Shown here in pieces: positions 15,348-24,861 of a stretch of 64,000 nucleotides of DNA. The DNA is taken from NCBI GenBank assembly GCA_001941065.1, contig MSHJ01000008.1, positions 1 to 64,000 of the forward strand, in the 5' to 3' direction. Position 1 is the stretch's first letter. Each line of letters begins with the position of its first letter. The position numbers and the translations under genes were made by a program. Under the pieces are notes generated by a model, which worked only from the letters and a program-made list of their open reading frames with translations, was not told the DNA's origin and searched no databases. The DNA is from Alistipes sp. Zagget8 (GTDB lineage: Bacteria; Bacteroidota; Bacteroidia; Bacteroidales; Rikenellaceae).

Positions 15348-16454
15348 CTACGGACGAATATCGCGACAATTCCTTTTAGCCGTGATGGTTCCGTCGTCCA
15401 GCACCACAAGGCCGTTGTAGGCCCTCAGCATGGTTTTCATCGTCGAAGCGTCGATATTGTAGCACCTCACCTCCCCCGACCCGAAATCGTGCCACGTCAC
15501 GCCGTACAGCGGATCGGGCGTCAGGCAAACCACGTGCGCACCCTCCTCCCGGGCCTGTTCGACCAGCCGGGCCATGCGCCGGGCACAAGGTCGCGGCAGG
15601 TGGTCCAGCTCCGTGACGCAGAGCATGTAAACCCGCCCCGACATGGTCAGCACCTCCTCCGTGGCGTCACCCTCGGCGTCGCGCAGGGCGAATTCGCTCA
15701 CCAGCGGCCGCACCGACGGCAGCTCGCTCGTGGTGCGGGTGTCCACCCACTCCCATTTTTCGGCATCCTGCCATTCGGTGTCGTCCAGCGAAAACTCGCG
15801 CTCGCGGCCTGTCTCCCGGTTGCGGTAGATCAGCACGGTCTCCGACTCGCCGGGCTCAACGGCCGGTTCCTGCATCGCCTCGTGTATATTGACCCCGACC
15901 TTATAGGGCAGGAAATCGATCAGCGGCAGATGGATGTAACAGTAGTAACCCAGGTACATCGAGAGGAAGAAGAACGTGCACGTGAGCACGATTTCCAGGG
16001 GTTTGAAAGCGAAAATCTTGTCGGGACGGTAGCGCCACCACACCACGAAGGCCATCGGCAGCAGGGCGAGGTTCTTGGCGAAGGTCTCCCAGGGGGTGAG
16101 TTTCAGCGCCTCGCCGAAGCACCCGCAGTCCTCGACGGGGATGAGCGTGGCGCTGAGCAGCGTCAGCAGCGTGAAGAAGATCATCGAGACCAGCGCGAAG
16201 ATCGAGATCAGGCGAATGCGGACCTTGAACAACAGCATGCACCCCATCATCAGCTCGGCGCCGCACAGCCAGATCGAGAAGGTCATCGCCGCAGGCTGCA
16301 GGTACTCCACGCCGTAGATCGAAAGGTACTCGTTGACCTTCAGCGCCGTGCCCCACGGGTCGATCACCTTCGAGAAACCCGAAAGAATAAACGTGCAGGC
16401 GAGAATCAGCCGGCAGACGTTCGCCAGAATCTTGAATGCCCGGGTCCTTCTCAT
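15348..16454 (-). CDS. MauE/DoxX-like membrane protein with thioredoxin-like C-terminus (BT_3928-like)
   Basis: A 368-residue protein. The N-terminal ~180 residues hold four to five transmembrane helices with a central DCGCFGE motif, characteristic of MauE/DoxX relatives that handle disulfide or reducing equivalents. After a hydrophilic region, the last ~150 residues look thioredoxin-like (RVYMLCVTELDHLPRPCARRMARL, then LVVLDDGT), though the Cys spacing is not classical CxxC. The start codon overlaps the tmk stop by four bases (ATGA), so it is coupled to tmk. Function is inferred only: a membrane thiol-redox protein possibly linked to the sulfur genes upstream. I start at MRRTRAFK, because the longer frame lies inside tmk. 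Confidence 0.65.
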   Translation of the reverse strand: MRRTRAFKILANVCRLILACTFILSGFSKVIDPWGTALKVNEYLSIYGVEYLQPAAMTFSIWLCGAELMMGCMLLFKVRIRLISIFALVSMIFFTLLTLLSATLIPVEDCGCFGEALKLTPWETFAKNLALLPMAFVVWWRYRPDKIFAFKPLEIVLTCTFFFLSMYLGYYCYIHLPLIDFLPYKVGVNIHEAMQEPAVEPGESETVLIYRNRETGREREFSLDDTEWQDAEKWEWVDTRTTSELPSVRPLVSEFALRDAEGDATEEVLTMSGRVYMLCVTELDHLPRPCARRMARLVEQAREEGAHVVCLTPDPLYGVTWHDFGSGEVRCYNIDASTMKTMLRAYNGLVVLDDGTITAKRNCRDIRP

Positions 16455-17137
16455 CGCGCATCGAGTATCGGGGCCAGAACGGCACGTATCTTGTCGAAAT
16501 TGCACTCGGGGCTGTCCATCGCCCCGTTCGCATCGCCGCAGTCGACGACGCGCAGCGATGCGTCCTTCGCCGCCGCCGCGAGGTAAACCTCCCGGACACG
16601 CCGCTGCAGGTCGAGGGCATCCTCGTGGATGTCTTTCGCCCCCTGCAGGTAGGTGCGGTCGTCGCCCTCGCGCGTCTCGGTGAGTTTGCTCTCCGTAAAG
16701 GCGAAGGGCACGTCGAGGAACAGCGACATATCGGGACGCGGCAGGTCGTTATAGCCGAATTCAAGGTCGAGAATCCATTGTGCGAGACGCTCGCGCGGCT
16801 CCCCGGCGGGCAGTTTCGCACACTGGAAACCCACGTTCGAATAGACATAGCGGTCGAGAATCACGGCTTTGCCCGCGGCGATCCACGCCCGGATCTGCGG
16901 GCCCGCGGCGGCACGGTCGCCGGCGAAAAGCAGGGCCACAAGGTAGGGATCGACCTCGTTCACACCGCCGAACTCGCCCCGGAGAAAGCGGGCGATCAGT
17001 TCGCCGTAGACCGGAGCGTCGAAGCGCGGGAAATGCACATACTCGCTCTCCACACCACGCTCGGCGAACAGCCGGCGCAACATACGGATCTGGGTAGACT
17101 TGCCCGCTCCGTCCAATCCTTCGAGTACGATAAACAT
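16451..17137 (-). CDS. tmk: Thymidylate (dTMP) kinase
   Basis: A 228-residue kinase making dTDP from dTMP, needed for DNA synthesis. Visible are the P-loop GLDGAGKST at residues 8-16, the Arg-rich segment VILDRYVYSN near residue 92 (DRY/H motif), and the LID-like TESKLTETREGDDRTYLQGAKD. It is slightly longer than the 205-215 residues usual for Tmk. It lies after sufS with a 160-base gap containing a palindromic repeat, and overlaps the membrane protein downstream. A start shift of a few codons is possible, but MFIVLEG is the normal beginning. Confidence 0.9.
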   Translation of the reverse strand: MFIVLEGLDGAGKSTQIRMLRRLFAERGVESEYVHFPRFDAPVYGELIARFLRGEFGGVNEVDPYLVALLFAGDRAAAGPQIRAWIAAGKAVILDRYVYSNVGFQCAKLPAGEPRERLAQWILDLEFGYNDLPRPDMSLFLDVPFAFTESKLTETREGDDRTYLQGAKDIHEDALDLQRRVREVYLAAAAKDASLRVVDCGDANGAMDSPECNFDKIRAVLAPILDAR

Positions 17138-17214
17138 GGTTAGTAATTTTTAATACCTCTTAATCATTTTCGGAGCGTAGTGGCGCTCCCTACCGTCGTT
17201 GTCGCCGCCCGTGG

Positions 17215-17275
17215 CGGCGTTTGCAAATTGGCCCCAACCCCCGCCTTGGCGGGGGCTCAGTCGCATAGCGACCGG
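17215..17275. repeat. Copy A of a small palindromic intergenic repeat (REP-like)
   Basis: GTTTGCAA, then a C-rich stretch, a CCCCCGCC/GGCGGGGG hairpin, and TCGCATAGCGACCGG with a GTCGC/GCGAC stem. The same order of elements recurs at 20161-20224. It sits between sufS and tmk and has no T-run, so it is not an ordinary terminator. Confidence 0.6.
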
Positions 17276-17297
17276 AATATCGCCAAAACGTTCAGCT

Positions 17298-18518
17298 TCA
17301 GTTGCGAAGCATCCGCACGGCCCTTTCGACCCCGGCGGCCAGCGCATCGGCTTCGGCAAGGGTGTTGTAGAGCGCGAACGAAGCCCGGCACATCCCCGTG
17401 GTGCCGTAGCGGTCCATCACGGGTTCGGCGCAGTGCTGGCCCGTGCGGACTGCAATGCCCAGTTTGTCGAGAATCATCCCCATATCGTAGGGATGCACCC
17501 CCTCGACGTTGAACGACACGATGGCGCACTTGCCGGGCGCCGTGCCGTAAATCCGCAGTCCGTCGATGGCCGACAGCCGCTCCGTGGCGCGGCGCAGCAG
17601 CGCCTCCTCGTGGGCCTCGATCTCCGCCGGGTCGAACCGCTGCACGAATTTCACCGCCTCGCCCAGTCCGATGGCCCCCACGAAATTGGCCGTTCCGGCT
17701 TCGAATTTCAGCGGCACGGGGGCATAGGTAGTCTTTTCGAACGTCACCGTGTCGACCATGTCGCCGCCCCCGAGGAACGGCGGCATCTTCTCCAGCAGGG
17801 CGCGTTTGCCGTACAGCACGCCGATACCCGTCGGGCCGAAGAGCTTGTGGCCCGAAAAAGCATAGAAATCGCAGTCCATCTCCCGGACGTTCACGCCGCC
17901 GTGGACCACGCCCTGACAGCCGTCCACAACGACGACAGCCCCCACGGCATGCGCCGCCGCGATGACGGGCCGCAGGTCGGGCCGCGTACCGAGCGTGTTC
18001 GAAGCCTGCGTGACGGCCACCACGCGGGTCCTTTCGTCCACGAGCGACGGCAGCAGGTCCGTGCGCAGCGCCCCCGATTCGTCGAACGGCAGCACGCGGA
18101 TTTCAGCTCCCCGGCGCTCGGCCAGCAACTGCCACGGCACGATATTGGAGTGGTGCTCCATCTCGCTGACGAGGATGTTGTCCCCGGCTCCGACGAACGC
18201 ATCGCCCCAGGCATAAGCCACCGTATTGAGCGACGCCGTGGCGCCCGCCGTGAAGACGATCTCCTCCTTTTCGGCCGCACCGATAAAGGCGGCGATCCGC
18301 TCCCGGGCAGCCTCGTACAGCTCCGTGGCCTGCTCCGAAAGGAAATGCACGCCGCGGTGGATGTTCGAGTTCAGGTCCCGGTAGAGGTAATCGACCGTAT
18401 CGATCACCTGCCGGGGCTTTTGCGCCGTCGCGCCGCTGTCGAGGTAAACCAGCGGCTTGCCGTAGACCTCGCGGTGCAGGATCGGGAACTCTTCCCGTAT
18501 TTTTTCAATGTCGAACAT
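17298..18518 (-). CDS. sufS: Cysteine desulfurase SufS
   Basis: A 406-residue PLP enzyme that removes sulfur from cysteine for Fe-S cluster assembly by the SUF pathway. The PLP lysine is in SGHKLFGPTGIG (about 224), and the catalytic Cys in RTGQHCAEPVM (about 362) marks the group II/SufS type. The start was set at MFDIEKIREEF; the frame extends further upstream only inside sufD. It is the last gene of the suf cluster in transcription order (sufB-sufC-sufD-sufS), beginning just after the sufD stop with a two-base gap. No SufE or SufU is encoded in the window. Confidence 0.93.
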   Translation of the reverse strand: MFDIEKIREEFPILHREVYGKPLVYLDSGATAQKPRQVIDTVDYLYRDLNSNIHRGVHFLSEQATELYEAARERIAAFIGAAEKEEIVFTAGATASLNTVAYAWGDAFVGAGDNILVSEMEHHSNIVPWQLLAERRGAEIRVLPFDESGALRTDLLPSLVDERTRVVAVTQASNTLGTRPDLRPVIAAAHAVGAVVVVDGCQGVVHGGVNVREMDCDFYAFSGHKLFGPTGIGVLYGKRALLEKMPPFLGGGDMVDTVTFEKTTYAPVPLKFEAGTANFVGAIGLGEAVKFVQRFDPAEIEAHEEALLRRATERLSAIDGLRIYGTAPGKCAIVSFNVEGVHPYDMGMILDKLGIAVRTGQHCAEPVMDRYGTTGMCRASFALYNTLAEADALAAGVERAVRMLRN

Positions 18519-18520
18519 GC

Positions 18521-19341
18521 TTACAATTTTTCCATTTTCGCCGAAGCCAGTTCCATGATCGCCCCGCACAGCGGCTCGATGCCGCAGCGCGTCACGACGT
18601 CGCCGACGAATCCCTCGATCTGCAACCGCCGGGCCTGCGATTCGCTCAGGCCCCGCTGGCGCATGTACAAAATCGCTTCGGCATCCATCTGCCCCACCGT
18701 CGCGCCGTGCGAACATTTCACATCGTCGGCATAGATTTCCAGCTGCGGCTGGGTCGTGATGCGTGCCGTCTCGCTCAGCAGGATGTTGCGGCTCTGCTGC
18801 CGGGCATCGGTGCGCTGGGCGTCGGGAGCGACGTAGACCAGTCCCGAGAACTCCCCGACGGCCTGCCCTCCGGCAACACCCTTCACATAAGAGTTGCTGC
18901 GGCAGTCAGCCACGTTGTGCCCCGTGCGGAGCTTCACCACGCAGTGTTCGCTGCCCGCGGCGAGAAACACCCCGCCCAGTTCGTTTTCGGCATCCGCGCC
19001 GTCGAGATCGATGCGGTACGAGGCATTGGCGCTCGACAGCTGCACCGTCGTCAGGCGGCAGCGGCTGCGGGCGGCCTGCTTCACCGAAACCTCGGCGAAC
19101 GCCTCGGCCGTGAAAAGCTCGGTCAGCTCCAGCTGCGCCCCTTCGGCCAGCTCCACCTCCAGCACCGACAGATCGGGAGCCGTGTGCACCACGACGACCC
19201 GCGCCGAAGCACCGGCCGCCGCCTCGACGCGGAGCTTCCGGGGATCGACCGCCGCGAAAGGTTCGGCCACGGCCCCGTCGATCCGGAGCACCTCGCCGTC
19301 CGCCGCACGGAAACCGCGGATGATGTCGAGAATCGTCTCCA

Positions 19342-19342
<1 letters not shown>
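18521..19342 (-). CDS. sufD: SufD-family Fe-S scaffold subunit, short form
   Basis: A 273-residue SufB/SufD-core protein, the partner of SufB in the SufBC2D scaffold. The core beta-helix signature appears as SYVKGVAGGQAVGEFSGLVYVAPDAQRTDARQQSRN and DDVKCSHGATVGQMD. At 273 residues it is far shorter than the ~420-450 of most SufD proteins, because the N-terminal region is missing. No earlier start exists without entering sufC, so this is the true product. It is coupled to sufC through a TGATG overlap. I see no frameshift that would restore a longer N-terminus. Confidence 0.85.
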
Positions 19343-20094
<752 letters not shown>

Positions 20095-20160
20095 ATGATA
20101 ACGTCTACTTTAATTTTTAGCTTTTTTCGTTTCGGCAGGCCCTATTCACCGCCTTCAGCG

Positions 20161-20224
20161 TCGTTTGCAAGTCTGACCCCACCCCAAACCCCTCCCTCGG
20201 GAGGGGCTTATCGCATGCGACCGG
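20161..20224. repeat. Copy B of the palindromic intergenic repeat
   Basis: GTTTGCAAG, a C-rich stretch, a CCCCTCCC/GGGAGGGG hairpin and TCGCATGCGACCGGG, in the same orientation and order as copy A. It sits between sufB and sufC and has no T-run. Confidence 0.6.
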
Positions 20225-20245
20225 GTTGCGGACGCAAACATCACG

Positions 20246-21691
20246 CTATCCCACGCTGCCTTCCAGCTGCAAAGCCAGCAGTTTCTGCGCCTCGACGGCG
20301 AATTCCATCGGCAGTTTCGACAGCACCTCGCGGGCATAGCCGTTGACGATCAGCCCCACGGCATCCTCCGTCGAAAGCCCCCGCTGGTTGCAGTAAAAAA
20401 GCTGGTCGTCGGAGATTTTCGAGGTCGTGGCCTCGTGCTCCACCACGCCCGTGCGGTTGCGCACGTCGATCACCGGGAAGGTATGCGCCCCGCACCGATC
20501 GCCGATCAGCAGCGAATCGCACTGCGAATAGTTGCGGGCATTCTCGGCCCCCTTCGCCACGCGGACCAGCCCCCGATAGGAGTTCTCGCTCCGGCCCGCG
20601 GAGATGCCCTTCGATACGATGCGGCTGCGGGTGTTACGGCCGATGTGAATCATCTTCGTACCCGTGTCGGCCTGCTGGAAATTGTTGGTCATGGCCACCG
20701 AGTAGAACTCTCCCACGGCATTGTCGCCCGCGAGGATGCAGCTCGGGTATTTCCACGTAATCGCCGAACCCGTCTCGACCTGCGTCCACGACAGGCGGGC
20801 GTTCTCGCGGCAGATGCCGCGTTTGGTCACGAAATTATAGACGCCGCCCCGCCCCTGCCGGTCGCCGGGATACCAGTTCTGAACGGTGGAATATTTCACC
20901 TCAGCGTCCCGCTCGACGACGATCTCCACCACGGCGGCGTGCAGCTGGTTCTCGTCGCGCTGGGGCGCGGTGCACCCCTCGAGGTAGCTCACATAGGAAC
21001 CCTCGTCGGCCACGATCAGCGTGCGTTCGAACTGCCCCGTGCCTGCGGCGTTGATGCGGAAATAGGTCGAAAGCTCCATCGGGCAGCGCACTCCCTTGGG
21101 GATGTAGCAGAACGAACCGTCGGAAAAAACCGCGGCGTTCAGCGCAGCATAGAAATTGTCGGTATAGGGCACGACGCTCCCGAGGTATTTCTTCACCAGC
21201 TCGGGAAAATCGCGCAGCGCCTCGGAGATCGAACAGAAAAGGATGCCCTTTTCGGCCAGCACCTCCTTGAAGGTGGTCTTGACCGACACGGAGTCCATCA
21301 CGGCATCGACCGCAACGCCCGCCAGCGCCATCTGCTCCTCCAGGGGGATGCCCAGTTTGTCGAAGGTGCGCTTCAGCTCGGGATCGACCTCGTCCATCGA
21401 TCCGAGCTGCTTTTTAGGCTTGGGAGCCGCATAGTAGATGATCTCCTGAAAGTCGATCGGAGGGATCGTCAGATGGGCCCACGTCGGAGGTTCCAGCGTC
21501 AGCCAATGGCGGTAAGCCGCCACGCGCCGCTCGGTCATCCACTCCGGCTCGCCCTTTTTGGCGGAGATCAGCCGCACGACATCCTCCGAGAGACCTTTGC
21601 CGATGGTTTCGGTCTCGATATCCGAGGTGAAGCCGTACTTGTATTCCTGCTCTCCGATATTTTCCAGTATGTCTTTTTCGTTTTCTGCCAT
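20246..21691 (-). CDS. sufB: SufB scaffold protein of the SUF Fe-S assembly complex
   Basis: A 481-residue SufB, close to the usual ~470-480. Conserved stretches include [17 protein letters not shown] at the N-terminus, [36 protein letters not shown] and the core [18 protein letters not shown] region ([13 protein letters not shown]) with the Cys needed for cluster assembly. It accepts sulfur from SufS and assembles clusters with SufC and SufD. It is the first gene of the operon with a TACCTTTG box 20 bases upstream. The start was set at MAENEKD, because the frame upstream lies in the promoter. Confidence 0.95.
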   Translation of the reverse strand: MAENEKDILENIGEQEYKYGFTSDIETETIGKGLSEDVVRLISAKKGEPEWMTERRVAAYRHWLTLEPPTWAHLTIPPIDFQEIIYYAAPKPKKQLGSMDEVDPELKRTFDKLGIPLEEQMALAGVAVDAVMDSVSVKTTFKEVLAEKGILFCSISEALRDFPELVKKYLGSVVPYTDNFYAALNAAVFSDGSFCYIPKGVRCPMELSTYFRINAAGTGQFERTLIVADEGSYVSYLEGCTAPQRDENQLHAAVVEIVVERDAEVKYSTVQNWYPGDRQGRGGVYNFVTKRGICRENARLSWTQVETGSAITWKYPSCILAGDNAVGEFYSVAMTNNFQQADTGTKMIHIGRNTRSRIVSKGISAGRSENSYRGLVRVAKGAENARNYSQCDSLLIGDRCGAHTFPVIDVRNRTGVVEHEATTSKISDDQLFYCNQRGLSTEDAVGLIVNGYAREVLSKLPMEFAVEAQKLLALQLEGSVG

Positions 21692-21710
21692 TACACACGA
21701 ACAATTAGCG

Positions 21711-21718
21711 CAAAGGTA
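21711..21718 (-). promoter_or_regulatory. -7 box of the suf operon
   Basis: Minus-strand TACCTTTG, an exact TAnnTTTG match, 19 bases before the sufB start codon. The leader is therefore only about 13 bases. Confidence 0.6.
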
Positions 21719-21782
21719 CAAAAATCCGTTTAAATTTTCACCATAGCCCCTGCAAATCTGGTTCCGAAGCGGCCAAACGACA

Positions 21783-21814
21783 AAAAAGGGCGCTCATTTG
21801 CTGAGCGCCCTTTT
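21783..21814 (-). terminator. Terminator of the SusCDE operon
   Basis: AAAAGGGCGCTCA and TGAGCGCCCTTTT form a 13-base stem around a TTTGC loop, followed on the minus strand by a T-run. It is 20 bases beyond the SusE-like stop. Confidence 0.85.
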
Positions 21815-21834
21815 CCATCAGGTTATCGTATTGT

Positions 21835-24831
21835 TTATTTCGAAGGAGTCCAGGCAATCGAAAAAACGTTGATGCCGCTGTTCTTGCTGTAGATCGTGAT
21901 CTTCGATCCCGCAGTTGCAGACGAGCAGTCGAACGTGAGCAGCGTCGCACCGCTTCCCAAAGCATTCTGCGGAGTGAGCTCCGTATCGTCAATGCTCACA
22001 GCCAGTGCGCGGTCGGCCGAACTGCTGCTGGAGACAGCCTCCACAACCAACGTCCCTGGAGCATCCACCGTAAAGGAGACACACGCTTTGGTCGCAGAAC
22101 CCGTACCTCCATACTGGAAACGCACGGCTTTCGTCCCAGCAGCGTTATTGTTTTCGCCGAACTTGAATTTGCCCCCGCCGAAAAGGAACGAAAGGCCCTT
22201 GTAGGTGAATCCGTCGGCATCTTTCGTCAGATCGGCCGTTTCGGTCATTGTCGCCAGCGCAGCAGCATTGATGTCGCCCGTGCTGTTGGCAAATCCCGCC
22301 CAGACGGCGGTCATATCGTCCGCACCCCAGGCATAGGCCGTACCGGCATCGCCGCCCGAACCACCTTCCGAAACATATTCGATGCTGTAAAAGCGAAGGC
22401 CGTTCGTGGGATAGATGTAAATTGTCGTTTCAGCCGACACGGCGAGGTCAAATTCACAGGTCGTAGGCGTTCCGCTGCCCGATCCGGCCTCCTTGCTCTG
22501 CGCTCCGGCCTCATCGTCACCGACCTGTACCGTTACGGACCGTCCGTCCGTTGCGGCGCTGCTGCCCGTATTCGAGGCCACGACTTTCAGTTTACCCGAA
22601 GCAGAGGCCGTAAACGAGAATACCCGTTTGGTCGTACTGCCGGCACCTCCGGACTGGATAAAGCCGCTACCGCCCCGGAGGCTGGCGCCGCCCGAAAGGA
22701 TACGCAGGCCCTCGATCGTCTCGTCGACATCGGACAATCCGGTAGAACCCGCCGCCGTGAGACGCGCAATCAGGTCGCTGAACGCCGACGAGGAAAAATC
22801 CCAAGCAAAGTTGTCGCCGCCGGGGGTCGAAGCGTCGGCAACGGTCAACTTGGCCGTACCGGCGTCGGAAGCCTGCGACGAAGCGTCGGCGGGGTTGGCA
22901 ACGACCGAGATCGTGTAATCACCCACGGCAAGTGCGGCAACCGCAGCGGCGGCAATCGTGTAAGAGGGCGTGTTCACGGTCTCGGGAGTCCCGTTGTTGA
23001 AAGTAACGGCATACGATGCCGCTCCGTCGATGGCTTCCCACGAAGCCGTCACGGCAGTCTGGTCGCCCACGGTCACCTTCGCCGGTTCGAGTTTCACGAC
23101 GGGAGCGGCCAGTTTGGTGTCGTTGACCGTCAGCGTGGCGCTGCCCGCGGACGACGGTTTGTAGAGATAGTCGGAGGCGGCCGCAGCAGTCACCGAAATC
23201 GTATAGGTTCCCGGCTTGAGTTTGGCGACGGTCTCGGCCGGAACGGTCATTCCGGTCGTGGAAACGGTCTCCGAGAGGCGGACGACCTCTTCGGTCTCCC
23301 CGACGAGCGTCGTCAGCGCAAGGCGGTAGGTGTAGGTCGCAGCGTTGAGAACGGCGGCCCACGAGAAGCTCACGGGAGCGCTGTCGCCCTTGGTCACCTC
23401 GGCAGGATCGGCCGTAACCTCGGGAGCGGCGAGCGGCGTGGCATTCTGCCCCGGAGCCTCGGTGCCCTCGTACCAGCCGATGCTGTAAATATGGTTGACC
23501 GTAGCGTCGGTATAGACCGAAACCACCGCCGACGCCGGGATACCCGGGCAGGGAATGTAAACCTTGCCGCGGTTATCGGCCGTGGGAGCCTCGACAGGTC
23601 CGAAAGCCTTGCCCAGCGCATCGACATAAGCATAGATGTTACGCCCCGTGCCGTTGGCATAGCAGTCGATGGCCAGCACGCCCTCGCCCACCACCGAGAA
23701 CTGTACGGCACGCTGCGTAGGCGCTTCGCCCTCCTTGTAGGTCGATTTGCCGCCCAGGTCGAGGTAGTTGTAGCCGTAGTCGGCATCGGCCTGAATCTGG
23801 ACGTTTTTGCCCGAGGCGGCCAGGATCGTGAGACCGTCGATGGTCTGATTCGACTCCCAGTTGGCGACCGGCCATTTCGACGCATCGGTGAAATCCCAGA
23901 AACTGGACTGTCCCAGCGTCGTGACGACCAGATTGCCCGACTCGACACCGTCGATGTAGACCGAAATCGCATACTCCGTGCGCTCTTTCAGTCCTTCGAA
24001 GGTATAGGTGTGCGCAGCGATCTGCTCCTGGGTCAGCGTGATATTGCGTTCATCGTCGCCGCCTTTCAGCACGAACCCCGTCACCTGCTGGTCGGCGCCC
24101 CATGAAAGGGTGATCGCCGAAGCGCTCTTGTCGGTCACGTCGACGTCGATCTTGTCCGAAGCGACGAACGTGACGGTTCCGCGCACCGCCTCGTCGCGCA
24201 GCAGCTCGACGGTGTAGGACGTACCGGTCGTGAGGCCGGTGAGTTCGTATTCGCCGGCGGCGATCTGATCGGCCGTAAGTGCGACCTTACCGATGCCGGG
24301 CGTCACATTGAGGTCGGTGACGTTCGATCCGGCGACCCAGCGCAGCAGGGCCGTGGTGGCCGTGATGTCCTCATCGGAGACCTTGCCGTCGTTCAGGAAG
24401 AGGTTCTCGATGCCCGTGGCAAAGAGGCAGACCGCGGGTTTCGAATCGGAGACGCCCGTGCGCTGCGAAACGGCGACCAGTTCGGCCTTCCATTCGCGGT
24501 TGCCGGGAAGCTCCTTGAAGGAGTAATCCATCGTCTTGACCGTCGTGCCGTCGCCGTCGAGCGGGGCGATCAGGTCCACCTCGTCGTAAACGCCACCCTC
24601 GCCGTCGGTATAGGAAAGCGTCAGCGTGTAATCGGAAATGCCGGTCATGACCGTCCACGAAAAGGCGACGTTCACGTTGTTGGTCAGCGTATAGGTAAAG
24701 TTCAGCGGGGAGAACTCGCGGTCGTAGGCGATGTCCTCGATGATCCCGTCGGGGTCCGAACAGCCGTGAAGCGACACCGCACCGGCGAAAAGCGTCACGA
24801 ACAGCAGGAATTTATTGATAATCGTTTTCAT
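21835..24831 (-). CDS. SusE-position surface lipoprotein with FN3-like and three jelly-roll repeats
   Basis: A 998-residue lipoprotein (lipobox SLHGC at Cys24), last gene of the susC-susD operon. After the signal come FN3/Ig-like modules (about 40-310). A first ~140-residue jelly-roll-like unit spans about 312-450 (WDFTDASKWP to YSIGWYEG). Two Ig-like modules follow at about 470-660. A second (about 672-815, WDFSSSAFSDL to FYSIEYV) and a third unit (about 834-998, WGADDMTAVW to VFSIAWTPSK) complete it. Each unit pairs a starting W-D/G-x with a closing S-I-x-W/Y, the pattern of carbohydrate-binding domains in pectin loci. It would bind pectic glycans at the surface and feed the transporter. 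The ligand is unproven. Confidence 0.75.
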   Translation of the reverse strand: MKTIINKFLLFVTLFAGAVSLHGCSDPDGIIEDIAYDREFSPLNFTYTLTNNVNVAFSWTVMTGISDYTLTLSYTDGEGGVYDEVDLIAPLDGDGTTVKTMDYSFKELPGNREWKAELVAVSQRTGVSDSKPAVCLFATGIENLFLNDGKVSDEDITATTALLRWVAGSNVTDLNVTPGIGKVALTADQIAAGEYELTGLTTGTSYTVELLRDEAVRGTVTFVASDKIDVDVTDKSASAITLSWGADQQVTGFVLKGGDDERNITLTQEQIAAHTYTFEGLKERTEYAISVYIDGVESGNLVVTTLGQSSFWDFTDASKWPVANWESNQTIDGLTILAASGKNVQIQADADYGYNYLDLGGKSTYKEGEAPTQRAVQFSVVGEGVLAIDCYANGTGRNIYAYVDALGKAFGPVEAPTADNRGKVYIPCPGIPASAVVSVYTDATVNHIYSIGWYEGTEAPGQNATPLAAPEVTADPAEVTKGDSAPVSFSWAAVLNAATYTYRLALTTLVGETEEVVRLSETVSTTGMTVPAETVAKLKPGTYTISVTAAAASDYLYKPSSAGSATLTVNDTKLAAPVVKLEPAKVTVGDQTAVTASWEAIDGAASYAVTFNNGTPETVNTPSYTIAAAAVAALAVGDYTISVVANPADASSQASDAGTAKLTVADASTPGGDNFAWDFSSSAFSDLIARLTAAGSTGLSDVDETIEGLRILSGGASLRGGSGFIQSGGAGSTTKRVFSFTASASGKLKVVASNTGSSAATDGRSVTVQVGDDEAGAQSKEAGSGSGTPTTCEFDLAVSAETTIYIYPTNGLRFYSIEYVSEGGSGGDAGTAYAWGADDMTAVWAGFANSTGDINAAALATMTETADLTKDADGFTYKGLSFLFGGGKFKFGENNNAAGTKAVRFQYGGTGSATKACVSFTVDAPGTLVVEAVSSSSSADRALAVSIDDTELTPQNALGSGATLLTFDCSSATAGSKITIYSKNSGINVFSIAWTPSK

Positions 24832-24861
24832 ACGTTTCTTGTTTTTTCCTTTTTCAGGTCA

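Noticed and set aside
15348..16454. DoxX/DoxD quinol oxidase subunit
   Set aside because: The DCGCFGE motif and the thioredoxin-like tail fit MauE relatives better, and no oxidase subunits are nearby.
17215..17275. Terminator of sufS
   Set aside because: The hairpin lacks a T-run on the minus strand, and a near copy occurs within the suf operon, so a repeat fits better.
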